From: Cercis canadensis
Lineage: Eukaryota; Streptophyta; Magnoliopsida; Fabales; Fabaceae
Length of the DNA: 64,000 nucleotides
Assembly (NCBI GenBank): GCA_003255065.1
Contig: QAOA01007551.1
Coordinates: 857,845 to 921,844, forward strand
Direction: 5' to 3'
In this document: piece by piece, positions 11,961 through 25,733 of the stretch
Layout: every line of letters begins with the position of its first letter
How positions within the stretch are numbered: position 1 is the stretch's first letter
Notes under the pieces: model-generated
What the model saw: the letters and a program-made list of their open reading frames with translations, nothing else
Databases searched by the model: none
Told to the model about the DNA's origin: nothing
Program-made: the position numbers and the translations under genes

Positions 11961-13210
11961 ATATATTTATTCAAGGGCCATTATAAGTCCACATCATTCT
12001 AACATCAATTCTAGCAACAAAATTCTAGCTACCAAACATTTTTTTATATTTTAACTCGATTGACTACTTTAGAAGAGAAATTTATGTCAATGTTTTTTTT
12101 TTTAGTATTTTATGTGTTATAAAATTACATTTTGGTCCTCTACTTAGATGCTCATATTGAATTTGGTCCTTCATAGAATCTCTCTTTTTATCAATTGAAC
12201 ACTTTGATGTACCTTATTGCCTCGCTAAAGCATCAAAGTTAATGTTATTTACATGTAAGCCACTATCTTAGCAGCGTTGAGAGAAGGAAAAATGCTAATG
12301 CGACGAACAAAACTAGGCTCTTCACTGGTTTACTACCTAGTGAAGTAGAATCCTCCTTAGCCCGTGGCTTGAGCTTATCATGCAGGTTGTTTATCTATGT
12401 ATCTAACTTGTTTAGTAAAATTTTCCAACATTCTTTCTATCTTGTTCAAAGAGTAAACCCTAGTTTAGTCTTGTAGAATTATAGTCATTCTCAAACTTAA
12501 ATTTATCTTGGTAAAATTACACTTTTGATCTTTAAATTATACATGAATTTTCATTTGTATCCTTATACTAAAAATTGCTTCAATTAGTCCTTAAATTTTT
12601 TTTTTTAAAAAAAAAAACAAACTACTTCAATATAGAGCTGCAAAATGGGTAGGGCCAATCTGCCTCGTTTTCAACGGCATAATGTCAACTTTGCCCAACT
12701 TTCTTCGAACTACATGCTAACACAGATCAGTCATTTTTTTAAGAAAATATATATAAAAGAATGAGAATTTAAATATGAGAACTCAACTTTTTTAAAAGAT
12801 TATTAATCCAATTATATTGTATTTATTTATCTTACTTTACTAATTATTTTCATTTCTAATTTCTTAAAAATCACACACATTATATATGTAAATAAATCAG
12901 CTGCGTGCCATTGCTTACACATCTTAAATGTTAGTATATTACACTTGCTGTCTTTTTCACTTTAGACAAAAAAGAAAAGTCAACGTTCATGTTCACCATC
13001 TGAATTTCCTCCATCCAAATGGGTGTTTTCTCAAAATTGTCCTCTTCAGCAAAAATACACACACAGTCACAATCTCTCTCCCATTCCCTTCAACATCTCA
13101 AACGAAGTCCTCTTTGTCTCACCCACACATCATCAGTGAGAGTCCAAACCCAGACATTTCCCTCTCGCAAACAAAAAAAAAAAAAAAATCAATTCACTCA
13201 TAAGCACACC

Positions 13211-13387
13211 ATGTCTGCAACGTTAACAGAGACAGTGCAGTGCTTGCACTATTCAGATGATGGAACCAGAAGCTGCTCTTGTGACGACAACCAAGTGTTC
13301 AACTATGGCTATAGCAGAAGCGGCGTGAGCGAGATAGAGGAAAAAGGAAGAGAACTCGTCACAATTGGTCGGTACCCACAAGCATGA
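13211..13387 (+). CDS. Unrecognised 58-aa reading frame with a gene-like 5' leader
   Basis: The frame begins at an ATG in a good plant context (CACCATGTCT) after a pyrimidine-rich, UTR-like leader. It encodes 58 residues starting MSATLTETVQCLHYSDDGT, with a CSCDD motif, and ends at TGA. No family is recognised. It could be the first exon or a truncated 5' end of a lost gene: coding-like composition stops soon after the TGA. A second ATG at about 13,394 opens another short frame. Function is unknown. Confidence 0.3.
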   Translation: MSATLTETVQCLHYSDDGTRSCSCDDNQVFNYGYSRSGVSEIEEKGRELVTIGRYPQA

Positions 13388-13659
13388 AGTTATGGCGACA
13401 ATCAAAGAAGAGCATGCGGAAGACTCAGTTTATGTGGCAGTGAGACAGAGCAGAGGTCTGAGAGGCAGAGATGTCCGAGTGAGAGAAGAGAGGGAGAGGG
13501 ATCAGCTTTGAATTGGGAGTTAAGAATTTGGCTGAAATTTTCAATTGGGAATTTAAAAAAATAATAATAATAATAATTCGGACCAATGGGTTCAACCCGG
13601 CCGATGTCTCATTCGGACAGAGACAAATTGGCTCTGATTTATTCGGTCAATAATTTTAC

Positions 13660-13870
13660 GGGGATTCTATGATATTACGTAAGTATGCTATACTACACTG
13701 ACGTGGCAATCATACATAATTTTCATATTTTATTATATATAAAATATAATTTATTTAATTTTTTAAATAAATTTAAAAACAGTTAATTTGTACACATGTC
13801 ATTCATTTATTGGTTATTCTTGTGTAGTATGACATACTACATAAATACTAAAAGTATCTAAGAAACCTCC
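13660..13870 (+). mobile_element. Mutator-type MITE, 211-bp family
   Basis: It begins GGGGATTCTATGATA and ends AAGTATCTAAGAAACCTCC, giving imperfect terminal inverted repeats. The flanks show a 9-bp repeat, ATAATTTTA. Other full copies are at 28,721-28,931 (inverted) and 33,146-33,356. It has no coding capacity. The 9-bp target duplication points to the Mutator superfamily. Confidence 0.75.
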
Positions 13871-14012
13871 ATAATTTTATGACCCAACCTAATATTTTTC
13901 CGAGTTAAAACGGGTTAATTTATTGAGCATAATCTATTTTACCAGCTTTACTTCACTATTGTGGTACATAAACAGTTTTAAGAGCTTATAAGTAAACATA
14001 TGTTATTATGAG

Positions 14013-14218
14013 GATTTTATAATATCATATAAATATATTATATTGCACATAAATATATATATTTTTTATATTTTATTAAATATAAATATAATTTATCTAT
14101 TTTTTAAATAAATTTTAAAAATAATTGACTTATATATATATTATTTACATATTAATTATTTTCATGTAATGTGACATATTATATAAATATTAAAAATATC
14201 TAACAAACCTCTATATTA
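14013..14218 (+). mobile_element. Diverged copy of the 211-bp MITE family
   Basis: It runs from GAGGATTTTATAATATCATA to AAAATATCTAACAAACCTC and follows the same internal layout as the 13,660 copy, but is more diverged and AT-enriched. A further fragment may lie at 14,770-14,870. Confidence 0.55.
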
Positions 14219-14512
14219 TTAATGTAAAAATAAGAAATAAAAATCAACAAAAGTCATCAACCTTGTTTAACTATTTTTCAACTATTCCAATTATTCTTCT
14301 TATCTACCAATTTTACACAGGCACATGTATATTCTTTTTAGACCTTCATTTAATAATTTAAGTTTTTAAATTGAATCCGTGCTTGATACATCCACGTCTT
14401 CCTTGCTCGCTAGAAGTTCATCAGACATCACATTGTTTATCGTGGCCTCAACGAGTTAATTCCCTTTAGCCTTTTTGTTGCTTCTCCGAAGGAGATCACC
14501 TTCCTGATAAGA

Positions 14513-14678
14513 GATCCAGTCATGTTAACTTGAGTCATGTTGCTTAAATCTAAGCCATCTATTCCATTTAAGGTCATTTCAACCATTAAAACACATTAAT
14601 ATTTAATGATTGAAATGAGCTTTAATAGAATAGACGGCTCAGATCTGAGCAACATGACTTAAGTGACATGATCGGATC
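14513..14678. repeat. Foldback element with about 78-bp arms
   Basis: The left arm (14,513-14,590) and right arm (14,602-14,678) are inverted copies with roughly 85% identity, separated by about 12 bp. Both arms carry AGTCATGTTGCT and GAGCC/AAGCC words. It is a MITE-like hairpin without coding capacity. Confidence 0.75.
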
Positions 14679-15055
14679 CAAATCCCACCTTCCTCCTTGG
14701 AGCGTTCTTGTTCGCCAGTCTCACCGTTCTCCATTTTCCTTCTTCGCGAGCAAAGGAACTGAGCCATTATTTTTATTGAAATGACATTATATATATACCA
14801 CATATAATTTATATATAATATATTAATTATTTTTATGTAATATAACATGTAAAATACGTAACAAACCTTTTTATTTTTATATTTTGATAATTATCAGTTT
14901 TTATTTTTTTTTTTAAAAGAAGACTTCCTTAATTGTCTATTTTGGTAATTATCGGAAAATGTAATTTAACAAGTCCAAAGCAAGTATCGAGCTTTTAGTT
15001 GCGACGTCAACCTTGCTTCAAAGCAAACGCTCTTTCCCTTATCTCCTTCTCAGCA

Positions 15056-15103
15056 ATGGATTTCTCTAAATCACGCATCACTGTTTACAATATCTCCGAC
15101 TAG
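15056..15103 (+). other. Upstream ORF in the leader of the 504-aa protein gene
   Basis: A 15-codon frame (MDFSKSRITVYNISD, then stop) ends 40 bp before the chosen start at 15,143. An in-frame upstream ATG at 15,110 would add 11 residues ahead of the signal peptide. Such uORFs often damp translation in plants; the effect here is inferred. Confidence 0.4.
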
Positions 15104-15142
15104 TTGGGCATGCTTACTTCGGATGCATGCTCATTTCAGAAC

Positions 15143-15636
15143 ATGGGTTCTCACTCTTCTGCTTGGCTTCTTGCTCTTTCTTCAATTTTTCTGCTCAATT
15201 TTGCTGATCATGTGAGCCATGCCTCAGAAAAATTCATATCAGCGATAGGAGACCCAGGAATGAGGAACCCAAATGTGAGAGTTGCATTAGAAGCTTGGAA
15301 TTTCTGCAATGAGGTTGGAATTGAAGCCCCAAACATGGGTAGCCCCAGAATGGCTGATTGCGCTGATTTCTACTGCCCACTGCTTACTGGTATTGAATTT
15401 CCTAAGTAAAAATTTCCCTTTTTGGAACTTATTAGACTAAAATGTGGAATAGTTCAGTTCATAATGCTTAACTTGTTAAGACGCATCATTCTGTACATAA
15501 AGGCTTCTTTCTCAATTTCTGCCATAGATTGGTGACTTGGTTTTATAAATGGGATTATATCAGTTAAAATGTGTCTTTTAATTAAATTTTAGGCATAAAA
15601 AATGCTTGGAAGGCCCTTTTGTGATAGTGGTAGATG

Positions 15637-15673
<37 letters not shown>

Positions 15674-18600
15674 AAGGGGTGTCATGCTACCATCCCACCT
15701 AATTGGGTCGGTTCTAGTTCCACCCAATAATTTTAGTGTCGTTGCAAAGCTCTCAAAAAATTGAGTTATCTAGTATGCCAAGGAACACACAGATATAAGA
15801 AAACATACCAAATTCTTTTTCTTTTTCTTTTTCTTTGGAAAAGTTAATTTTTTGTTGACACGTCTTCTTATATTTAGTCGCTTATGCATTTTATAAGAAA
15901 TTGTGTGTTTATATTGGGTGACTCTTCTGGAGCTTTGCAACGATACCAAAATCACTGGGTGGATCCCATTGGAACCCACCCAATTAGGTGGGGTTGTAGT
16001 GCTAGCTTAGCAAACCCCATTTTTATAATTTTTTTGCTAAGAGTAAATGAATTTTATATTAATGATGACATAATTATAAAAATGGTAAACTAATAAATAT
16101 GATATGAACCAATTTAATATATACACATGGGAGAGATTTTATTTGTACCTCAGAGAGAGAGAGAGAGATTTGAAGCAGAGATTAAAAGTATGATATGAGA
16201 CCTATCTTTCACTAATGAGTAGGATGGATAACTTCTAACAAACAATAAGAGTTTTGAAATTTGAGTATCAGGTTTTCTTTCTTTTTCTTACTTCCTACTA
16301 ATAATATCAAAGGATGGTCAATTAAATTGGAATGAAAAAACAATGAGAAGCCGACTAAAAAATAAGAAAAGGACAGTGCTTACTAATGTGCTAAATGTGA
16401 ATTGATGCATGGTGCTATAAATCTGGCAAATTTGATAGTTATTGAAGTGACTATGATAATTTAAATTTTTTCCTGGATTTATACTATAGAAATGTAAATT
16501 TATAGATATTTGTTCATCTGCACAATGATCAAAATTATATGATCCATCAAAAGGAAAAAAAATAATAATAAATAAATAAATAAAGGTATGGGACAGTATG
16601 GTACTTGATCTGACTAGCTAAGATTACAAAATCAAGTAGGGTGGCAAAAAATGAAAAGTAAGATTAATAATGTATACTAAGAAAACACTCACACCAACCT
16701 AAAACTGTAATGTTTCCACAATGTACATAATTGTATAACTTGTGTTAGAATGTGCATGAATTTGTGTTTGTGGAATTGCAGGTAGCTATTAATAAGTTTT
16801 CGTTTAGTTAGCATTTGACAGAAGGATGCAAACTGTCGCTCTGCTCTAAAGCTTTGCTTATTTGTATTGAATTAGAGATTTTATGAATATATCGTGCTTT
16901 GATTACTCTTTTCTTATAGTTTCACCTGCCATTGGAAATAAAATATTACTCTTTGACAAATCATATGTACTTGTGAACCAACAAGAATTGTTCAATGATA
17001 ATTATGGTATATTATATATGTGTCTGTCTATCTCTCTGTGTGTTGTGATCAATTAGATCAACATTTAAGTGTTTTCAAATTCAAGTACAGTTCTGATGTT
17101 TAGAACCTAAATGTTTTGAAAAGTGAGAGGGCAAGGGGTTGTCAGTTATGGGAAGAAGTGCAAAGTACATCAGAAAGTAAACGAGTCTGACAATAGCTTA
17201 GGGGCTGGTGATAAGTTTCCAGTTGGAGACTTCAAATCATATGCAGACCCTGACTTATTTGCTGTCGAAAAGGAACTATACCTTGGTTCTTTATGTGAGG
17301 TGCATGATTCTGCAGAACCATGGCATTTTTGGATGATTATGCTTAAAAATGGGAATTTTGACAAGAACTCTACCTTTTGCCCTGAAAATGGCAAGAAAGT
17401 TGATAAAATAGTTACTAAGAGGAATTTCCCTTGCTTTGGAAACGGGTGTATGAACCAACCACTTGTCTTTCACAATTACTCAAAACTGGTTTCTCTTGAG
17501 GATGAAATGGTGTCCTTAACTGGAGGATTTTATGGGACCTATGACCTTGATGCTGATCTGAGCAAAGAAGTAGGAAACAACTCATACTTTTCAGTCTCAT
17601 GGAAGAAGAACCAAAGCACAGGAAGTTGGGTCTTCTCTCAAAAATTGACAACATCTTCAAAGTATCCTTGGTTGATGTTGTATCTTCGTGCAGATGCAAT
17701 GGCTGGGTTTAATGGTGGTTATCATTATAATGGTCGTGGGATCATGAAAAAGGTTTGTTCTCAGTCATGTGCTCCTTATTGCTTGAAACACAAGACAAAG
17801 TGATTTGATTTCTAACACTAACATTATCTGCACTTCTCTATTTATGTAGACCATGGATAACGTGAGCAAATATCATGTAGATGTTTTCTACCATATAGAT
17901 CAAAATTATAATGGTTTTATGTAATTATACCTTCAATAAAACCAAAGTCTTTATTACTTTTACCTTAGAATGTGTTTATAGCTTTAGTCATCAGAACATA
18001 ATATTGATTTAAATTTTTTTAGCTGCCAGCAAGTGCAAACTTCAAGGTAACATTGACACTTGATGTTAAAAAAGGAGGGGGCCCAAGCAGCCAATTTTAT
18101 CTTCTTGACATAGGAAGTTGTTGGAAGAACAATGGGGATCCATGTGATGGTGATGTTCTGACAGATGTAACCAGATATAGTGAGATGATAATAAACCCAG
18201 AAACGACTAGTTGGTGCCGTCCAGATAACCTAGTTTCTTGCCCACCTTATCATGTTAGTCTTAGTGGTGAGATAATATATAGAAATGAGACGTCTCGGTT
18301 TCCTTATTCTGCATATCATCTCTACTGCAGTCCAGGGAATGCTCTCTATCTAGAGGATCCATATGATATCTGTGACCCATATAGTAATCCACAGGCGCAG
18401 GAACTTGTCCAAATTCTTCCCCATCCTGAGTGGGCTGTACATGGTTATCCTGAAAAGAAAGGAGATGGATGGATCGGAAACTCTAGGACTTGGGAGCTTG
18501 ATGTGGGAGTTCTCTCCAATCGGTTGTACTTCTATCAGGTGATTTTGTCGTTTTTAATTTAAAATGACATTTTAGAATTATCTGATACACATGAATATTT

Positions 18601-19625
18601 TGCAACATGTAAACATTATGCTCCAGCTTGCATAGGCACTTAGGACTGTGTAAACACCTTTGGTTATGAATTACACTTGACCTCTTTACAAGTATGATTC
18701 GATATGAATGGTGTCAATTCACACAGTTGTTGTTAGAGGTCTTTCTTGTTTAACTAGGTCATTTTGCTGGCTGTCTGGAATATTTAAGTGAAAAGCTAAA
18801 AGCTCTTGCGGCATCAGTCTTTTAATCTTATAATGCTGCTGGATTTAAAAAATTGAAGTGCATGTAAGATACTCAATTTCTTTTCTATGCTTGGCCAGGT
18901 TAACAGCATAATTGTAATCAGGTAGTCTGTGATGATGACACATTTGATTTTTGAAGACTTGGATCTACCGAGTATGCATTGACTGTTGAGTTTTTTTAGC
19001 CAGTCACAAGGGCCAATAGCACTTGAAACTGGTAGTTATAAGAGCTAATAAATCTCCAATGACTTTTATTGTTCCCATGTGCAACGTTGTTTACTTTCTG
19101 CTATAATCCTTTTTTTTATTTTTGGGTACATCAATGAGGTCTAGGACCTGTGAAAGGGAATGGGGAAATGTTCTCTCATGAATAGAAGGGGACAACCACA
19201 TTAGAGTTCTTGGGTGAAATATAACGAGGTAGCTTCTGCAGTTTCAGGCCTACAGAGTAAAGACACAGTAGATGACCATTAGGCCAAATGCCCACAATCT
19301 CCTGCTCTGAGATTTGTAACCTAGTGTTTCATTATAGCATACTTTCTACTTTTGTAATTTTTCGTCCTCAGTTTGACTGATTACTCTAGTTTTGTCAATC
19401 TGCTTCAAGTTGAATTTTTTGGGATGTAACCTGGAGCTGTGTCACTTGACTTTTGCACAGGATCCTGGAACAAAACCAGCAAAGCGGATATGGTCTTCAA
19501 TTAATGTTGGTGCAGAAATATATATCAGTCACACTGGGGAGACTGCTGAATGGACCGTAAGTGACTTTGATGTTTTGGTTTCTGCTGCAGATGTTACTGA
19601 TTACAAGAGCTGGTCCTATCAATGA
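15143..19625 (+). CDS. Plant secreted protein of unknown function (DUF7705-like)
   Basis: Four exons give a 504-aa protein: 15143-15389, 17166-17752, 18023-18538 and 19461-19625. All boundaries are GT-AG and keep frame. The start at 15,143 was chosen because it begins a clear signal peptide (MGSHSSAWLLALSSIFLLNF) likely cleaved near residue 27. The mature part has the marks of a conserved land-plant family that I recall as DUF7705: EAWNFCNEVG, EKELYLGSLC, PWLMLYLRADA, GGPSSQFYLLDIGSCWKNNG and ITNPETxxWC-like segments. Many paired cysteines and several N-glycosylation sites (NST, NYS, NNS, NQS, NET) fit an extracellular or secretory-pathway protein. No catalytic motif is recognised. The last exon contains a strong internal donor-like GTAAGT after EWT, so a shorter splice form is possible. 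It converges tail to tail with OPR-A. Confidence 0.88.
15643..15672. repeat. (AT)n microsatellite
   Basis: A perfect AT dinucleotide run lies in intron 1 of the 504-aa protein gene, directly before the foldback element. Confidence 0.9.
15681..16004. mobile_element. Foldback MITE in intron 1
   Basis: Inverted arms of about 65-70 bp (15,681-15,752 and about 15,929-16,004) share CACCTAATTGGGT, CCACCCA and GCTTTGCAACGA words in opposite orientation. A 175-bp unrelated middle separates them. No transposase is present. Confidence 0.7.
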
Positions 19626-20231
19626 TTTTTCTGTATATTAGTTTTAAATCTGGTAACAGACAAGTATGTCCCTCTGTGGTGTCTTGATTGTGTAGCAAGA
19701 TTGGAATGCTCATATACATAAAGAATTAAGAGAAAAATATACAAGTGTCATTTTTTTGGTTGACAATTTTGTTCACATTTTTTCTTGCTTCCTGGTTATG
19801 ATGTAGTAAGATATTCAGTCAATCATTTCATCAGGGCTTAAACTTTGAGTTCTGATCGATCCTTTTTTGACAAGGCAGGGTTTAAACTTTTAATTCGTTA
19901 ACTTCCTTCTATATTAGCTCAATGTATCAGCGAGGGCAAAGGTACAAGCTTAATGATCACTCTAGGGCTACATTAGCCCAAAAGGTGGTGTTGGTTTCAA
20001 ACTTTCAATTTTGTCATATGGAAACAGAATTAGAAATGAGCTCTATTGATGTTCAATACAAATCTGATTCTTTGTACTTTAGCCATATTGTTTATCAGAC
20101 TGGTCAAATTAGGTATTGCGTAAGTCCTTCTAGCAATTTCTTTTATTAATTTTTGGTACTAAAAGAAATCATTAACTAACAATCTCAAGACAAGAGCACA
20201 GTACAAGTAAACCATCACAAGAACAAAGAAA

Positions 20232-20411
20232 ATGATTGTCTTTGCAACAAATTTCAGCTTTGGTATCATCTTTCTTGCAATTCCTCTCACTTTCACCTTT
20301 CCAAGCAAATTGGCTGAACATTTATCACAGTTGATATTACTAAGGCAAAATCAGTTGGATAGATTTTCCCCAAGGCTTCTTGCTGACATTACAGTGACAT
20401 TCTTGTACTAG
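20232..20411 (+). CDS. Short hydrophobic reading frame beside OPR-A (doubtful)
   Basis: A 59-codon frame starts MIVFATNFSFGIIFLAIPLT and looks like a signal peptide or a single membrane segment. A related frame (MIAILTNVIFGFIFLAIPLI, 42 codons) occurs in the same place after OPR-B (33,808 on). After OPR-C the sequence has drifted. It lies in the OPR 3' flank on the opposite strand. It may be a remnant of a neighbouring gene carried along by duplication. No family is recognised. Confidence 0.2.
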   Translation: MIVFATNFSFGIIFLAIPLTFTFPSKLAEHLSQLILLRQNQLDRFSPRLLADITVTFLY

Positions 20412-20490
20412 ACCTTCAAATAGGAACGTGTAAGATGAAAACTTAATAAATAAGGATGACTGTTTAAAATACCATTATCCCATAGGATGC

Positions 20491-22424
<1,934 letters not shown>

Positions 22425-22512
22425 TTTTTACAAGCGTTATATGGTTTTTTCTTCTGCAACTTCTATGTATGTTTGGTTATCTGAGAATGAACAAAAGGAA
22501 ATTTTGATTGAG

Positions 22513-22520
22513 TATTTATA
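22513..22520 (-). promoter_or_regulatory. TATA box of OPR-A
   Basis: Minus strand TATAAATA, about 90 bp before the ATG. The same element is conserved at 47,420-47,427 for OPR-C. Only about 110 bp of ancestral promoter remains between this box and the hAT insertion. Confidence 0.65.
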
Positions 22521-23489
22521 GAATTGTAGAAGAGTCTAGAGACTTTTAGCGTACCCTTTTTCAATTTGGTATTACCGACCAAACAGGGAACTCATATGGT
22601 GACGTATTGGAGTTCGTAGGAACTAGGAACTAGGCCAGTACATCGGTCGGTTTGCAGGAAATTTCCATCCAGCCAAATGTGTGAGAATTGCTGAAACATC
22701 AACCCATCACCGACCAAATATATATTGCAACCAATGGATTCGGTTTCAGGCGGGTGGGTAATTTTAAATGGGTTGGGCCGGATTGGGCCGGATATATATA
22801 TATATATATTTTTTTTTTAAGAAACTGTTATGGGCCAATTCTGACCCAATTAAAATAACAACAGAAAATTAGCCTAAATAACCTCCAATTTCAGAAAAAT
22901 GACAGCCCAAAATGACAAAAGAGTATACCGTACATGACAAAATTGAAGAAATAAAAACAGGCAATAATGAAATTTCATTTATAAATAGAGCTTTGTACAT
23001 GTGACTGGTAGTTCGTTCAAGTGGAAGTATATGTACCTAAAAAATGACATTTTCTAATTTCCAGAATTACAACAATGCTACAATTACATAAATAAAAAAA
23101 AAAAACTAGCAATAAAACATATACAATTATACATAACAAAAAAAGGTAGTAGACTAGTAGTAAAGCACATGCATTAAAAACCTACATGCCTATGCCTTTA
23201 CCCAATAACCCAAAAGAGACATCCATATAACACTTGCAGTTCAGTGTTCACCCAAAAACTCAAAACTATATTTACAAATATCTAGTAGATATTATCTATT
23301 ATCAAAAGAAATTGAAGGCTGGCAATACCAGTTCTACGTTGCCATTTCCATAGTTATCAAATACCAATAAATGCCTGCAATTTATAAAATAAATTTCAGA
23401 ATTAGCAGACAAAATGGAAATAAGTACCCAGCTGTGGAGTTATACCTTATAAAATTTATCAGTGAGATATAAAACACAAACTGACCTTA

Positions 23490-25733
23490 TCAATCAAAAG
23501 TCATTGGCTGTTTTTGAGTTCCTTGTCCTTCAACAACTCCAGCAGCTCCTCCAGCAACATGAGTCATGTTCCCAGCAGCAGCCACTTCTACAAAATTTCA
23601 AAGAACATCAGTGAAAGCAAATATATGAAATACAGTGACAAAGAAAAACCAAACAAAAAAAATGAGCTATGAATGAATACCTGATTCTAGCTTCTCATAG
23701 ATTTCATCTTCTTGACCATTGAACTCAGAATTTTCATAGCCAAACAATGTCAACCTCAACCAGTTTTGACAACAAATTAACATCTCCACTGTCTTTGGAG
23801 AAAGAGAGCTTCTAAAAACATCAAGAACCCTACCACTTGTAGAAAATGCAGATTCAGAAGCAACAGTGGATACAGGAACAGCTAAAACATCCCTAGCAAT
23901 ATGTGAGAGGACTGGAAACCTAAATGCATTGGTCTTCCACCAACCCAAAACAGAAAATGTATCATCCTCCTCAATGCAAGCTTCATTGAAGTACTTCTCC
24001 AACTCATTCTTGGCATCCATTCTGTTTAGGACCCTAAGATGGCTTTTGAATGCCGCTGCCTTCGATTGAAAGCTAGACAGCTGACTAGCCTCTTGACCAC
24101 CACTTGCCCCAACATTAGAACACTCATCTAGGGTGGTTTCTGTAGGCTTAGTATACATAACCGAGTAACATTCATAAAGACGAGTAAGCTGATCTTTAAC
24201 CTTTTGAGCTAAGTCATAAGAAAGTATAGGATCTTCATATATTTCATTAAAAGCCCATTTAATAAAAATCAGCTTATACCTAGGGTCTAAGACACTCGCA
24301 ATAAACAAGAGTGGATTCATATTAGCCCCATTACCCCAATACTTGTCAAACTTCTTCTTCATATCACTAGCCATATGTCCTAACATAGGATCTTGGCTTT
24401 TAGATAAATCAATCAATGCACTTTGAATCATGGCGACTTGATGATATGCAATATTCGATGTGACATATAATGAACCAGATAAAGTAATTGTTACATCATA
24501 AAAAATTTTGAGGAATTTAATGAAGCTCCTAGCATTGCTCCAATCAACCAAAGTAGGTGGACCAAGGGTTTTCTCATCAAAGTGATCTCTAAAATTAGGG
24601 TCATCATCCTCTAAAATTTCAAATGCTTTTTGAAACTTCTCAGCAGCCACTAGCATAAGATAGGTTGAGTTCCACCTTGTTGGAACATCTAGACAAACCA
24701 TTCTCTTACACTCTATGTGGGCATTATCAACACAGACCCTAAATTTTGCTAGTCTAGAAGGAGAGGACCTCACATATCTTACAGCATTACGTATAGAAGA
24801 AATTGACACATGTAAGTCCTTCAATCCCTCATTAACAACTAGATTAAGAATATGAGCACAACAACGCATATGCAGAAATTCACCATTCATCACTAAATTA
24901 GTTGTATTAAGCCTCTTTCTCAAGTAAGATATGGCTACATCATTACTAGAGGCATTATCAACAGTCACAGTGAACAAGTTATGAATGCTCCATTCATTCA
25001 AGCAACTTTCAATGTGCTTACCTATAGTGTCACCCTTATGGTTAGGAATCAAGCTAAAGCTCAAAATTCGTTTTTGTAAGGTCCATTCTTTATCAACAAA
25101 GTGTGCAGTGACTGTCATATAACTTAAGTTTTGTAAGGAAGTCCAACAATCAGTAGTTATACAGACCCGGGCACAGTTAGAACTTAAATAAGCCTTTAAC
25201 TTAGTCTTTTCATCCAAATACATTTGATAACAATCTCTTGCAAGAGTAATACGTGAAGGAACATGAAACTGAGGCTGTAATTTTGCACAGAAATTTCTAA
25301 ACCCAACACCCTCAATCATCTTAAATGGTTGCTCATCCACAATAACAAACACAGCAAGTGCTTTCCTAACTTCTTCTAAGCTATACAGTTGAGGTGCAAT
25401 CATAGTACTTCCTGACCCATCCTTTTTAGGCAAAAAATTTAAGACTGTTTGTTTAGGGTCATTTAACAATGCATAAGGATACTTTGTACAAATCTTCAGG
25501 TGAGCATTCATATTTGAGGTCCCATCTTTTTTAGTATCAGAGCAATACCGTTTTCCACAATAATTACAGGCAGCAGTAGCATTTGTTACCTCACTGTCGG
25601 GAACTACTGTGAAATGGTCCCAAGCAGCCGATGTTCGCCTCTTGCCACTTGCAGGAGGCCTCCTTTTTGCCTTTTTTGGATGTGGTGGTTTCTCTGCTGC
25701 ATCCACTGGAGGAGGGACAGATGAACCAGTCAT
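23490..25733 (-). CDS. hAT transposase, RICESLEEPER-like with BED zinc finger
   Basis: An open frame of 688 codons (23,667-25,733) can be read without splicing. A donor (CAG|GTATTC) at 23,680 and an acceptor before 23,587 allow a small last exon (23,490-23,587). That would give 716 aa ending GTQKQPMTFD. The N-terminus is basic. A BED finger has W38, C56, C59, H78 and C82. A CWTS motif (about residue 197), DNASSND, and the hAT CAHILNLVV segment follow. The C-terminal dimerisation block spans about residues 575-660, with SVLGWWK, FPVLSHIARDVLAVPVST and ASESAFS. These are RICESLEEPER/DAYSLEEPER-type features. No internal stop occurs, so it may still be active. Domestication is less likely because a matching target duplication flanks the element. 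Confidence 0.93.

Larger units (their letters stand above)
9748..13210. other. Intergenic DNA with SINE-like stretches
   Basis: No recognisable gene. It separates the AGL12-like promoter from the small reading frame at 13,211. Contents worth naming are two tRNA-related stretches (listed separately) and a hAT-like fragment near 12,632 (TAGAGCTGCAAAATGGG). An 86-codon minus-strand frame at 11,230-11,490 has no recognisable motif. Confidence 0.5.

Noticed and set aside
17123-17803. 226-codon frame as a separate gene
   Set aside because: It is exon 2 of the 504-aa protein gene read past both splice sites; its apparent start is GTG and the true acceptor is at 17,165.
18053-18562. 169-codon frame as a separate gene
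   Set aside because: It is exon 3 of the same gene, continuing into the next intron.
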